This document shows positions 34,470 to 42,077 of a DNA stretch of 64,000 nucleotides, piece by piece (position 1 is the stretch's first letter; the number at the start of each line of letters is the position of its first letter). The stretch is taken from positions 3,596,001-3,660,000 of the forward strand of contig NZ_AP022620.1 in assembly GCF_010731855.1 (NCBI RefSeq), given 5' to 3'. A program made the translations under genes and the position numbers. The DNA is from Mycolicibacterium anyangense. Its GTDB lineage: Bacteria > Actinomycetota > Actinomycetes > Mycobacteriales > Mycobacteriaceae. The notes under the pieces were generated by a model, which worked only from the letters and a program-made list of their open reading frames with translations, made no database searches and had not been told where the DNA came from.

Positions 34470-35403
34470 TGTCACCTTCCAGTCCGCCAATCACCGCTGC
34501 CACGCTTGGCATTTCACGGGCACAGGCGATGAATTCCTGGTCGACGACCGCCGCCCCTGTGTCGTCATGGGTCACGGGTTCAGCGCGACGAAGGACAGTG
34601 GGCTGGCCGAGTATGCAGAGCGTCTTGCCGCTGCCGGTCTCGACGTACTGGCCTTCGACTACCGCCACTTCGGTGCCAATTCCGTCGACGGTGTCCCGGC
34701 AGAGGTCAACCCGCGCTCACACGAAGCCGACTTCCGCGCCGCGGTACATCATGCTCGGTCATTGCCCGGAGTTGATCCCGAAAGGATCGTCATCTGGGGT
34801 GTTTCACTGTCCTCCGGACACGTGATGAATGTGGCAGCCCAAGACTCGTCCGTCGCAGCAGTCATCGCCATGACCCCCGCGGTCGACGGCGTCGCCGCCA
34901 TCCGCGTGGCCATTCGACGATCACCGATCGCAGCCGCCCGGATGGCGTGGGCTGCGCTCCGCGACACGGCCGCAGCACTGTCGGGCCGTCCCCGCGTGAC
35001 AGTAGCGGTGGTAGGCGAGCCCGGCGCGACGGCCGTCATGTCAGCCCCCGGTGCCGCAACGGGTTACACGCAGATGGCGGGCCCATCTGCGGTCAACGGG
35101 GTGCCCGCGCGCTCGGTCCTGCGGGCCGCGCTGTACCGGCCATTGCGGCGCGCCCACAAGATCTCGTGTCCGGTCCTCGTACAGATCGCCGACAACGACA
35201 TGTCCGCTCCCCCGCAATCGGCGCGTACCGCCGCGTTCCGGTGCCGCGCCGACGTACGCCACTATCCCTGTGATCACTTCGACGTCTACCCGGGCAGCGA
35301 CTGGTTTGAACCCGCGGTAGCTCATCAATTGCACTTCCTGCGCCGGCATTTCGCGCCCGCCAGTAAATTTGCGCCGGTCGATCCCCTGGTGCTGACGTCA
35401 TGA
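34459..35403 (+). CDS. Alpha/beta hydrolase
   Basis: The 314-residue hydrolase has an oxyanion-loop GHGFSATKD, FDYRHFGAN, the nucleophile elbow GVSLSS with the catalytic Ser, an acidic residue in IADNDMSAP and His in YPCDHFDVYPG. The type is related to dienelactone- and acyl-hydrolase-like enzymes. It overlaps the monooxygenase, which suggests that it hydrolyses the ester or lactone product of a Baeyer-Villiger step. That pathway is inferred. Confidence 0.85.
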   Translation: MPTDVTFQSANHRCHAWHFTGTGDEFLVDDRRPCVVMGHGFSATKDSGLAEYAERLAAAGLDVLAFDYRHFGANSVDGVPAEVNPRSHEADFRAAVHHARSLPGVDPERIVIWGVSLSSGHVMNVAAQDSSVAAVIAMTPAVDGVAAIRVAIRRSPIAAARMAWAALRDTAAALSGRPRVTVAVVGEPGATAVMSAPGAATGYTQMAGPSAVNGVPARSVLRAALYRPLRRAHKISCPVLVQIADNDMSAPPQSARTAAFRCRADVRHYPCDHFDVYPGSDWFEPAVAHQLHFLRRHFAPASKFAPVDPLVLTS

Positions 35404-35561
35404 CACGGGGACCCCACACGCTGCACCGCGGGTCATCCAGCACCGCCTAAAGCCGCACGCAGTTGAGCTCAGGATAGACCGCCAGACATTCGAGGCCGTC
35501 CATGAAACCCCGACCGCCACAAAATAATACTGCCCTTGCCGTGAACAGTTTGGGGCAATCC

Positions 35562-35577
35562 GTCAAATTTATTTGAC
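35562..35577. promoter_or_regulatory. Inverted repeat, possible operator
   Basis: GTCAAAT-TT-ATTTGAC has perfect 7-bp arms. TAGAAT, a -10-like hexamer, follows at 35580-35585, so a bound protein would block a promoter there. The regulator may be the island's TetR protein or another. Confidence 0.45.
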
Positions 35578-35624
35578 ATTAGAATATGTCGAGTCCGACT
35601 TCCGGTCGAAATATGCCGAAAGCC

Positions 35625-35653
35625 TTGACTACCAACGCTTGACAACCTAGCGT
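35625..35653 (+). promoter_or_regulatory. Sigma-A-type promoter of the LLM-kinase operon
   Basis: TTGACT (35625-35630) and TAGCGT (35648-35653) have an ideal 17-nt spacer. Transcription would begin near 35660, about 40 nt before the ATG. Confidence 0.55.
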
Positions 35654-35699
35654 CGCCCCCCGTGTGCACCGCCGCGACGCCCGAGACTGGGAGACATTG

Positions 35700-36770
35700 A
35701 TGACGGCCCCGATGCCAGAGATTGGCTTCTACACGTTGGCAGGTCAGGCCGAAGACCCCCGCCAGTTGGTCGACGAAGTGCACGACGCGGAAGCGATGGG
35801 GATTGGGGAGTGCTTCATCTCCGAACGGTTCTCCACCAAGGAAGCGGCCACGATCTCAGGCGCCGTCGGCGCCGCGACGACGACCATCGAAATCACCACC
35901 GCCGCAACGAACCACAACACTCGACACCCGATCGTGACAGCGGCATTCGCAACAACGATGCACAGACTCACCCGCGGCAGATTCACGCTCGGCATCGGAC
36001 GGGGTATCGCAGGGGTACAGAAGGCGTTCGGCATGCCGACAATCACCACGGCGCAGATGGAGGATTTCGCCGGGGTGATGCGTCGCCTGTTTCACGGCCA
36101 GACCGTAGTAGGGCACGATGGTCCGATGGGGCGCTATCCCGCCCTTCGATTGGATCCGAACTTCGACGAAGACGTTCAGCTGGGCATTGTGGCATTCGGC
36201 CCCGGTTCCCTTGAACTCGCCGGACGTGCTTTCGACAAGGTCGTCTTGCACACCTACTTCACCGACGAGACTCTCCAACGATGCGTCCGGACCGTGAAGT
36301 CGGCCGCCCAACGAGCTGGCCGGGATCCCGATGCGGTCAAGGTGTGGTCCTGTCTGGCCACGATCGGTGACCATCTGTCAGAAGAGCAGCGTCTGCGGAA
36401 GACGGTCGGTCGGTTGGCGACATATCTCCAAGCCTATGGTGACCTGCTCGTCACTACGAACAACTGGGATCCTCTGGTGCTCAGGCGGTTCCGCGAAGAC
36501 GCGGTGGTTCAGACCTTCATGCCGCCCAGCGGTGCGATAAAGGTCATCGACTCCCCGTCGACTACGGTTGAACAACTCGAACACATCGGCACTCTGCTGC
36601 CCGCGGAATGGCTGGCCCACGCGGCGACCGGAAGCCCGCAGCAGTGTGCTGCCACGATCCAGTCACAACTCGACCACGGCGCCGACGGAGTCATTCTGCA
36701 CGGAGCGTCTCCGGCTGAATTGAGCCCCATCTTGCCCGCCTACCGAGCAATACGCCACCAGAAGGGTTGA
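35700..36770 (+). CDS. LLM-class F420/flavin-dependent oxidoreductase
   Basis: The 356-residue luciferase-like protein starts MTAPMPEIGFYTLAG after the ribosome-binding site GGGAG; an ATG-free GTG start at 35664 is possible. The blocks ISERFSTKEAA, TAATNHNTRHP and TLGIGRGIAG fit a mycobacterial family annotated as probable F420-dependent oxidoreductases. Its substrate is unknown. Only four bases separate it from the kinase gene, so they form an operon inside the island. Confidence 0.83.
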   Translation: MTAPMPEIGFYTLAGQAEDPRQLVDEVHDAEAMGIGECFISERFSTKEAATISGAVGAATTTIEITTAATNHNTRHPIVTAAFATTMHRLTRGRFTLGIGRGIAGVQKAFGMPTITTAQMEDFAGVMRRLFHGQTVVGHDGPMGRYPALRLDPNFDEDVQLGIVAFGPGSLELAGRAFDKVVLHTYFTDETLQRCVRTVKSAAQRAGRDPDAVKVWSCLATIGDHLSEEQRLRKTVGRLATYLQAYGDLLVTTNNWDPLVLRRFREDAVVQTFMPPSGAIKVIDSPSTTVEQLEHIGTLLPAEWLAHAATGSPQQCAATIQSQLDHGADGVILHGASPAELSPILPAYRAIRHQKG

Positions 36771-36774
36771 GGAC

Positions 36775-37854
36775 ATGACAATCCACGACTACACCGTTGC
36801 CGAACTGACCCCTGGGGTTGTCACTTCGATGTTGCGTACCACGCCAGAGTGGGCCGATGCCGCTGTCGCCCAGGTGAAATCGACCGCGGTCGGTACGGGA
36901 CAGATGGCGAGCAGCTACCGCCTCGACCTCGACTACGAACGTCAACCGACTGGTGCGCCCGACACGCTCATCGCCAAGATGCCGAGCACCGATCCAACCA
37001 GCCGGCAGATGGCACTCGCGACAGGCGCTTATCTGCGAGAGATCTGCTTTTATCGAAGCCTTGCCGCCCTCACGACAGCCCGCACACCGGCCTGCCATTT
37101 CGCTGATATCACCAGTGACAGCCTGGGTTTTGTGTTACTACTCGAGGATATGGGTCCGGCCCGCACCATCGATCAGCTCGCTGGATGCACACCGGACCAG
37201 GCGGAGCTGGCCCTCGCGCAAGCGGCGGACTTGCACGGCCCCACATGGGGCCATCCTGCGCTGAAAGCGGAGTCCTGGCTGTCGATCGCCGATCTGTGGT
37301 CGGCGCTCGCCGGATCGATCCCGCAAGTCACGGGGATGTGGCTCGAGCGATTCGGCAAGTACCTACGCCCAGAGCATCTTCCAGTGATCGAGGAGTGCGG
37401 CTCACACGTGTCCTCGTGGCTGGCCACACTCCGTGATTCTCGTTGCCTTTGGCATGGCGATTTCCGGCTGGATAACCTGCTCTTCGACGCGCAGGACGGC
37501 AGGACACCGGTCGTGGTTGTCGACTGGCAAAGCGTTTCCTCCGGCCCGGGTATCGCCGACGTCTCCTATTTCCTTGGCAATTCTCTGTCGGAAGCCGATC
37601 GAATGGCCACCGAGCGGGCGCTCGTCACGTCCTACCATCGACGGCTGCTCGCCCACGGCGTACAGGGGTACTCCCTGGACCAGTGTTGGCATGAATACCG
37701 GGCTCACTCGATCTACGGCCTGATGTTGTCGATTCCGATATCGCTGGGCGTGCAGTCTACCGAGCGTGGCGACCGCATGTTCGCGGCAATGGCAGACCGC
37801 GCTGCCAATCAGATGTTGGTCAACGACACCTTCGCAGCTCTCAAGGAGCTCTAG
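36775..37854 (+). CDS. CHK/ecdysteroid-kinase-like phosphotransferase (APH fold)
   Basis: The 359-residue kinase has the catalytic LWHGDFRLDNLLF (HGDxxxxN, about 221-233) and the metal-binding VVVDWQSVSSGPGIAD (about 243-258) of APH-like small-molecule kinases. The sequence resembles the CHK/EcKL group, which phosphorylates steroids or other hydroxylated small molecules in animals and occurs often in actinobacterial catabolic clusters. It is the last gene of the island; only 16 bases separate its stop from the right repeat. Confidence 0.8.
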   Translation: MTIHDYTVAELTPGVVTSMLRTTPEWADAAVAQVKSTAVGTGQMASSYRLDLDYERQPTGAPDTLIAKMPSTDPTSRQMALATGAYLREICFYRSLAALTTARTPACHFADITSDSLGFVLLLEDMGPARTIDQLAGCTPDQAELALAQAADLHGPTWGHPALKAESWLSIADLWSALAGSIPQVTGMWLERFGKYLRPEHLPVIEECGSHVSSWLATLRDSRCLWHGDFRLDNLLFDAQDGRTPVVVVDWQSVSSGPGIADVSYFLGNSLSEADRMATERALVTSYHRRLLAHGVQGYSLDQCWHEYRAHSIYGLMLSIPISLGVQSTERGDRMFAAMADRAANQMLVNDTFAALKEL

Positions 37855-37870
37855 TCGCATCGACTGCGCC

Positions 37871-37899
37871 CTCAGCTCAGACCGTAATGTCGCCTGAGA
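37871..37899. repeat. Right copy of 29-bp direct repeat, within the SnoaL-like gene 3' end
   Basis: Identical to 32276-32304. This copy encodes the last nine residues and stop of the SnoaL-like protein on the minus strand, so the gene remains intact. The dyad CTCAG-N13-CTGAG is at 37876-37898. Confidence 0.75.
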
Positions 37900-38375
37900 A
37901 CAGCGAGCGGGTCGGTACTGTCGCGGCTTCCCCGCGGCCCCGGGCGGTCCGGGCCGACGAACTCATCCGGGCGGGTCCATTCCCGCACCGCCCACCGCTC
38001 GGCGATGGCCCACCGGCCGTCGCGGCGTTCCATCAGATCGATGTAGCGCACCCCGGTGGTGAAGTTCAAGCGCTCGCCCGATCCCCAATGCGTTGCCGTG
38101 CAATATGTTTCGCTGACCGCTCGGTCCGCACCAACGAACTCGACGTGATGGTTTCCGATGAAGTGCATTGTCCCGGACAGGTATTCGAGATTGCGGCCAA
38201 GCCAGACGACGTACTCCTCGACAGTGCCGTCAAAGCCGGTGTGGTGATCGACAGCGCCGGGATGGTAAGCCTCTCGCACCAGCTTCAGGTCGAGGCGATC
38301 CACCCCGCGGCAGTACAGCGTCACCACCTCACGAATCGCGGCGACATCAGCCAGCCGACCTACGTCCTCAGGCAC
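37872..38375 (-). CDS. SnoaL-like/nuclear transport factor 2-fold protein
   Basis: The 167-residue protein starts at the GTG of VPEDVGRLADVAAIREVV, eight bases inside the end of the SDR gene. The pattern IREVVTLYCRGVDRLDLKLV followed by HHTGFDGTVEEYV is typical of SnoaL_4-type proteins, which include cyclases, dehydratases and ketosteroid-isomerase-like enzymes. It is the last gene of the carotenoid oxygenase operon, and its 3' end is the site of the island repeat. Confidence 0.82.
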   Translation of the reverse strand: MPEDVGRLADVAAIREVVTLYCRGVDRLDLKLVREAYHPGAVDHHTGFDGTVEEYVVWLGRNLEYLSGTMHFIGNHHVEFVGADRAVSETYCTATHWGSGERLNFTTGVRYIDLMERRDGRWAIAERWAVREWTRPDEFVGPDRPGPRGSRDSTDPLAVLRRHYGLS

Positions 38376-39123
38376 CGTAGCCGCCGTCCACGTCGAGCTT
38401 CTGACCGGTGATGAAACCGGCCCGCGGCGAGGCGAGGAAGCACACCGCCTCGGCCACGTCGGCGGCACAGCCGAAGCGGCGCAGCGGGGTGTTGCGTCGC
38501 GCGGCCTCCAGCGCGGCATCATCGAGATCACCATCGGCCCTGAGCCGTTCGGCGTTGCCGTCCACGAGCATCCCCGGACCCACACAGTTGGCCCGGACGC
38601 CGAACCGTCCCTCTTCGGCCGCCACACCCCGGATCAACGCCTCGATGGCAGCTTTGGGAGCCACCGAGAGGCCGTCGCGCACCGCGAATCGCCGGGTCGC
38701 CGCAGTGGTCACCGCCACCAGGTTGCCCCGGGAGGCGCGCAGATACGGTAGTGCCGCGGTGATCAGGGCGAAGAAACCACCAGCGTCCGTGCCGATCTGG
38801 CGATCGAACTGCTCCGGTTCGATCGTGCTCAGGTGGCGCATCGGCACATGCGGCCCGGCGGCGTAGACCACGGTGTGCAAGCCAGCTGCTGGCTGTGCGA
38901 CCGATTCCACGACCCGCTGGACATCCGCGGCATCGCCCAACTCCAACCGGTGTCCACGGGCGCCGGTCTCCGCGGCGAGCGCGGCCGCCGTGGCCTCGTT
39001 GCCGTGAAAGGTAAACCCCACCCGGGAACCGCGAGCGATCAGGGTCCGCACGATCTGCGAGCCGATCCCGCCGGTGCCGCCCACGACCAGCGCCATCCCG
39101 GGCTGTGCCCCGAAGTCATCCAT
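38368..39123 (-). CDS. Short-chain dehydrogenase/reductase-like protein lacking the catalytic Tyr
   Basis: The 251-residue SDR fold has the nucleotide-binding GGTGGIG (about 15-21), an AAG motif (YAAGPH) and the C-terminal GQKLDVDGGYG. At the YxxxK position it reads LSVAPK, so Ser replaces the catalytic Tyr while Lys is kept. It may therefore be a non-canonical oxidoreductase or a binding protein. It lies nine bases after the carotenoid oxygenase gene and overlaps the SnoaL-like gene. Confidence 0.82.
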   Translation of the reverse strand: MDDFGAQPGMALVVGGTGGIGSQIVRTLIARGSRVGFTFHGNEATAAALAAETGARGHRLELGDAADVQRVVESVAQPAAGLHTVVYAAGPHVPMRHLSTIEPEQFDRQIGTDAGGFFALITAALPYLRASRGNLVAVTTAATRRFAVRDGLSVAPKAAIEALIRGVAAEEGRFGVRANCVGPGMLVDGNAERLRADGDLDDAALEAARRNTPLRRFGCAADVAEAVCFLASPRAGFITGQKLDVDGGYGA

Positions 39124-39132
39124 GCCCGAAGG

Positions 39133-40473
39133 CTAGGCGCTGATCCAGTTTCCGTGGAATCCGTACGGGACTCGCCGAGGCAATCGGATGCGGGCGACCG
39201 GGTCGGCGGCGAAGTCGGCGGCATCCAGGATCACCAGATCGCTGCCGTCGCGCTCCGCGTCGTAGACGTAGCCCAGGTACCAGCCGTTGGTCTCGTCGGC
39301 CGGGCCCGACGGCGACGGCACGAACACCGCTTCGCCGGGGCCGCCCGGGGCGGCCGCGCGACCGAAGGAATGCTCGACGGCAGCGCCGGTCTGCAGGTCG
39401 TAGCGCACCAGCTTCGCGTCGCCGACCGACACCGCATAGCGGGCGGGCAGACCGGCCAGCCGGTCATCGATCCGCGGGAACTCGACAGCCCGGTCATCGA
39501 GCTGCTGCTCGCGAACGGTGCCGGCGGCAAGGTCGATGGTCCAGCTCCACAGCACGGCACTGGCTTCGAATCCGCCGTTGTCCCGCCACAGTTCGGGATA
39601 CCGGACTGCCTGCAGCACAATCGAATTCCCGGACTCGTAGGCGTTGGCGACGTGGAAGACGTAGCAGGGATCGATGTCGAACCAGCGGATCTCGCCGAAC
39701 GGGTCGTCGCGGCGTAAGACTCCCAACCGGGCCCCGTAGTTGTCATCCCAGCGGTAGGGCATGTCGCCCTTGCCCTCGATGGCGATGTCGAGGTTGAACA
39801 CGATCGGCAGGTCCATGAAGATCACGTGCCCCGACGTCATCGCAAAGTCGTGCATCATGGTGAGCGCCCCGACTTCGACGGGCCGGTTGATCGTCAGCCG
39901 GCCGTCTGCGTCGGCACGGTGATAGGTGACGTTCGGTTCGAAGATGTTGCCGTATCCGAAGAAATGCAGTTCGCCGGTGGTCGGGCAGATCTTCGGGTGA
40001 GCCGTCATCGCGTCGTTGAGCTTGCCGTCGAAGTCGTAGCAGCCGACGGTTTCGAGGTCGTTGGTGATCTCATACGGCAGCGAGGATTCCACGAGTGCCA
40101 GCGTCTTGCCGGCATGGTTGACGACGTGAGTGTTGGCCACCGAGGCGTTGAGGCTGCGAGTGCCGTCCTCGTTGTAGAGCGGGAACGGGTCGGTGAAACT
40201 GTCGGTGCGGATCCAGCGGTTGCGGTACCACCTGGCCGCACCTCCCTCGATGCGCACCCCGTGGATCATCCCGTCGCCGGTGAACCAGTGTCCGGTGGGT
40301 TGCCGCGGGTTGGGGCCGTTGCGCAGGTACCAGCCGTCGAGCTCGGGCGGAATGACGCCCTCGACGGGCAGGTCGTAGTCGGTGAGTTCGTCGGGTACCG
40401 GCGCGTAGTTGCCGCGCTGGAAGAACTGGCCCTCGGTGGGCAGATTGGCGGAGTCTGCTGTGACGTCGGTCAT
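39133..40473 (-). CDS. Carotenoid cleavage oxygenase (RPE65/lignostilbene dioxygenase family)
   Basis: The 446-residue protein shows the four His ligands of the catalytic iron in AHPKI, MMHDFAMT, FHVANAY and GFHGNWIS, spread along a beta-propeller. NGPNPR near the N-terminus is also conserved. The enzyme cleaves carbon-carbon double bonds in carotenoids, apocarotenoids or stilbenes. The start MTDVTADS was chosen; an ATG at 40503 adds ten residues. It leads an operon with SDR and SnoaL-like genes, which could process the aldehyde product. Confidence 0.9.
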   Translation of the reverse strand: MTDVTADSANLPTEGQFFQRGNYAPVPDELTDYDLPVEGVIPPELDGWYLRNGPNPRQPTGHWFTGDGMIHGVRIEGGAARWYRNRWIRTDSFTDPFPLYNEDGTRSLNASVANTHVVNHAGKTLALVESSLPYEITNDLETVGCYDFDGKLNDAMTAHPKICPTTGELHFFGYGNIFEPNVTYHRADADGRLTINRPVEVGALTMMHDFAMTSGHVIFMDLPIVFNLDIAIEGKGDMPYRWDDNYGARLGVLRRDDPFGEIRWFDIDPCYVFHVANAYESGNSIVLQAVRYPELWRDNGGFEASAVLWSWTIDLAAGTVREQQLDDRAVEFPRIDDRLAGLPARYAVSVGDAKLVRYDLQTGAAVEHSFGRAAAPGGPGEAVFVPSPSGPADETNGWYLGYVYDAERDGSDLVILDAADFAADPVARIRLPRRVPYGFHGNWISA

Positions 40474-40493
40474 CTCACCACTCTGACTGTCCA

Positions 40494-40506
40494 GACATGA
40501 CATGTC
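40494..40506. promoter_or_regulatory. Palindrome GACATG-A-CATGTC between divergent genes
   Basis: A 13-bp perfect dyad lies 20 bases before the carotenoid oxygenase start. The same 8-bp core GACATGTC is at 43629-43636 before a PadR gene. It may be an operator. Confidence 0.4.
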
Positions 40507-40586
40507 AATAGTGAACGGTTATCCGAATTCGGTACAGCCTGGTCGCTCCCCGACCGCATGCCGCGCGGACTGCGTAGATTTCGAGC

Positions 40587-41231
40587 ATGCCGTCCGGAGG
40601 GGGAGACGACCCGGTCGGCACTGTGGGCTGGACCCGCTTCTACTTCGCCGACGACCGGTGGGAGTGGTCGCCCGCGGTGGCCCGATTGCACGGGTATGCA
40701 CCGGATGCCGTGGCCCCCACCACCGAGCTGGTGCTGTCGCACAAGCACCCGGACGATCTCGCGATGGTGCATGCGCTCCTGGACCGGGTCCGGCAGGCGC
40801 ACCAGCCGTGGAGCAGCCGGCACCGCATCATCGACACCTGCGGCGCTCTCCACGAGGTCGTGGTCGTCGGCTCCCACCTGCGTGACGACACCGGCCGGAT
40901 CGTCGGCAGCGAGGGCCACTACGTCGACGTCACTCCCACCCTGCGCGCCGCCGACGAGCACATCGCCGCCGCCGTCGCCGAGGTGGCCACCAACCGGGCC
41001 ACGATCGAACAGGCCAAGGGCATGCTGATGCTGGTCTACCGCATCGACGCCGACCGGGCCTTCGAGATCCTGCGCTGGCGCTCGGCAACCACCAACACCA
41101 AAGTGCGGCTGCTGGCCGAGCAGATCCTGATCGACGTCCGCGCCCTCGAGCACGGCGAACGGTTGCCGGCCCGATCGGTCTACGACCACGTGTTGCTCAC
41201 CGCGCACACCAGGATTCCACGCGGCCGGTAG
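40587..41231 (+). CDS. PAS-ANTAR regulatory protein
   Basis: The 214-residue protein has an N-terminal PAS domain (about 12-118, with YFADDRWEWSPAVARLHGY and SRHRIIDTCG, quoted in parts). A linker helix and an ANTAR domain (about 130-190) with IEQAKGMLMLVYRIDADRAFEILR (quoted in part) follow. ANTAR domains bind paired RNA hairpins to prevent transcription termination. The signal sensed by the PAS domain is unknown. It is divergent from the carotenoid oxygenase operon. Confidence 0.88.
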   Translation: MPSGGGDDPVGTVGWTRFYFADDRWEWSPAVARLHGYAPDAVAPTTELVLSHKHPDDLAMVHALLDRVRQAHQPWSSRHRIIDTCGALHEVVVVGSHLRDDTGRIVGSEGHYVDVTPTLRAADEHIAAAVAEVATNRATIEQAKGMLMLVYRIDADRAFEILRWRSATTNTKVRLLAEQILIDVRALEHGERLPARSVYDHVLLTAHTRIPRGR

Positions 41232-41275
41232 CGGTCTCGGCGCGCGCATCGCGGCCTGCCCGGTGAGAATGGGGG

Positions 41276-41986
41276 ATGACCGACCGCCGGCACTCCGCGC
41301 TGCTGTTCCGGCTCGCGGTGCGCCCGGTGGGCTGCTCCCAGCAGGACATCCTCGACGAGCTGCGCCGCGTCATCCTCGATGGTGCCCTGCCGCCGGGAAC
41401 TGCCGTGCCCGTCGGTGAGGTGGCCGACGCGTTCGGAGTCAGTCATATCCCGGTGCGGGAGGCGCTCAAGACCCTCACCGGCGAAGGACTGATCCAGCAC
41501 CGCCGTAACTTCGGCTACTCGGTGGCCCAGTTGACCGCCAGCGAGTTGGCCGAGATGTACATCGTGCGTCAGACATTGGAGTCCGCAGCACTTGCCGCGG
41601 CCGTGGACCGCGCCGACGATGCCGAACGCCACGCCCTGCGCGACATCAACACACAACTGGAAACCGCTCTCGCCGAGGGTGATCCGCAGAACTATCACCG
41701 GCAGAGCCGGCATTTCCATCTCGGACTTGCCCGGCCGTCGCGGATGCTGCGGCTACTGCACATGCTCGAATACGCCTGGAACATCACCGAACCCGTCCAA
41801 CTGATGGTGCACGTCGAGCAGTCGCAACGCGCCCTGCTCCACCAGGATCACCGGGTCATGCTCGAAGCGTTCCTCGACCGCGACACCGAACGGCTGCTGT
41901 CGGTCAGCGCGCTGCATCACCAGCGGCTCAACGCGGTGGTGTCCACCCTGCCGGCGCACAGCGGCCTGGTGGCTGACGAAGCGTAG
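41276..41986 (+). CDS. GntR-family regulator (FadR/FCD type)
   Basis: The 236-residue regulator has a winged helix (about 22-80) with VGEVADAFGVSHIPVREALKTL and an FCD ligand domain with metal-binding His residues. The ATG follows AATGGGGG. It is 91 bases upstream of, and co-directional with, an NCS1 permease, so it most likely controls that transporter in response to a purine- or pyrimidine-derived compound. That link is inferred from position. Confidence 0.88.
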   Translation: MTDRRHSALLFRLAVRPVGCSQQDILDELRRVILDGALPPGTAVPVGEVADAFGVSHIPVREALKTLTGEGLIQHRRNFGYSVAQLTASELAEMYIVRQTLESAALAAAVDRADDAERHALRDINTQLETALAEGDPQNYHRQSRHFHLGLARPSRMLRLLHMLEYAWNITEPVQLMVHVEQSQRALLHQDHRVMLEAFLDRDTERLLSVSALHHQRLNAVVSTLPAHSGLVADEA

Positions 41987-42077
41987 GCCGCAGAATATAG
42001 CTTTCCTGCAACGGCCCGGCAATATGGCGTCGATACGGTTCCGGCAACGACCTGTTGATTGATCCACGGAGCCTGCC

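Larger units (their letters stand above)
35404..35699. other. A/T-rich intergenic regulatory region inside the island
   Basis: About 296 bases separate the two operons of the island. It holds the palindrome at 35562-35577, a promoter at 35625-35653 and the ribosome-binding site GGGAG before the LLM gene. The stretch 35515-35600 is unusually A/T-rich for this genome. No credible ORF is seen in it. Confidence 0.55.
32276..37899. mobile_element. 5.6-kb gene island bounded by 29-bp direct repeats
   Basis: A perfect 29-bp direct repeat brackets five genes: an EthR-like TetR regulator, a flavin monooxygenase, an alpha/beta hydrolase, an LLM oxidoreductase and a CHK-type kinase. The right repeat copy is the last codons and stop of the SnoaL-like gene, and the left copy is a bare duplicate. 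This is what integration at the 3' end of a gene leaves behind. No integrase or transposase lies inside. The interior, above all 35500-35650, is visibly more A/T-rich than the surroundings. That the element was mobile is inferred. Confidence 0.6.

Noticed and set aside
35469-35783. A 104-codon minus-strand frame across the A/T-rich gap
   Set aside because: It overlaps the LLM start and promoter, has no ribosome-binding site and no family features.
32276-37899. Interpretation of the 29-bp repeats as an IS target-site duplication
   Set aside because: 29 bases is far longer than usual IS duplications, there are no terminal inverted repeats and no transposase; gene-end integration fits better.
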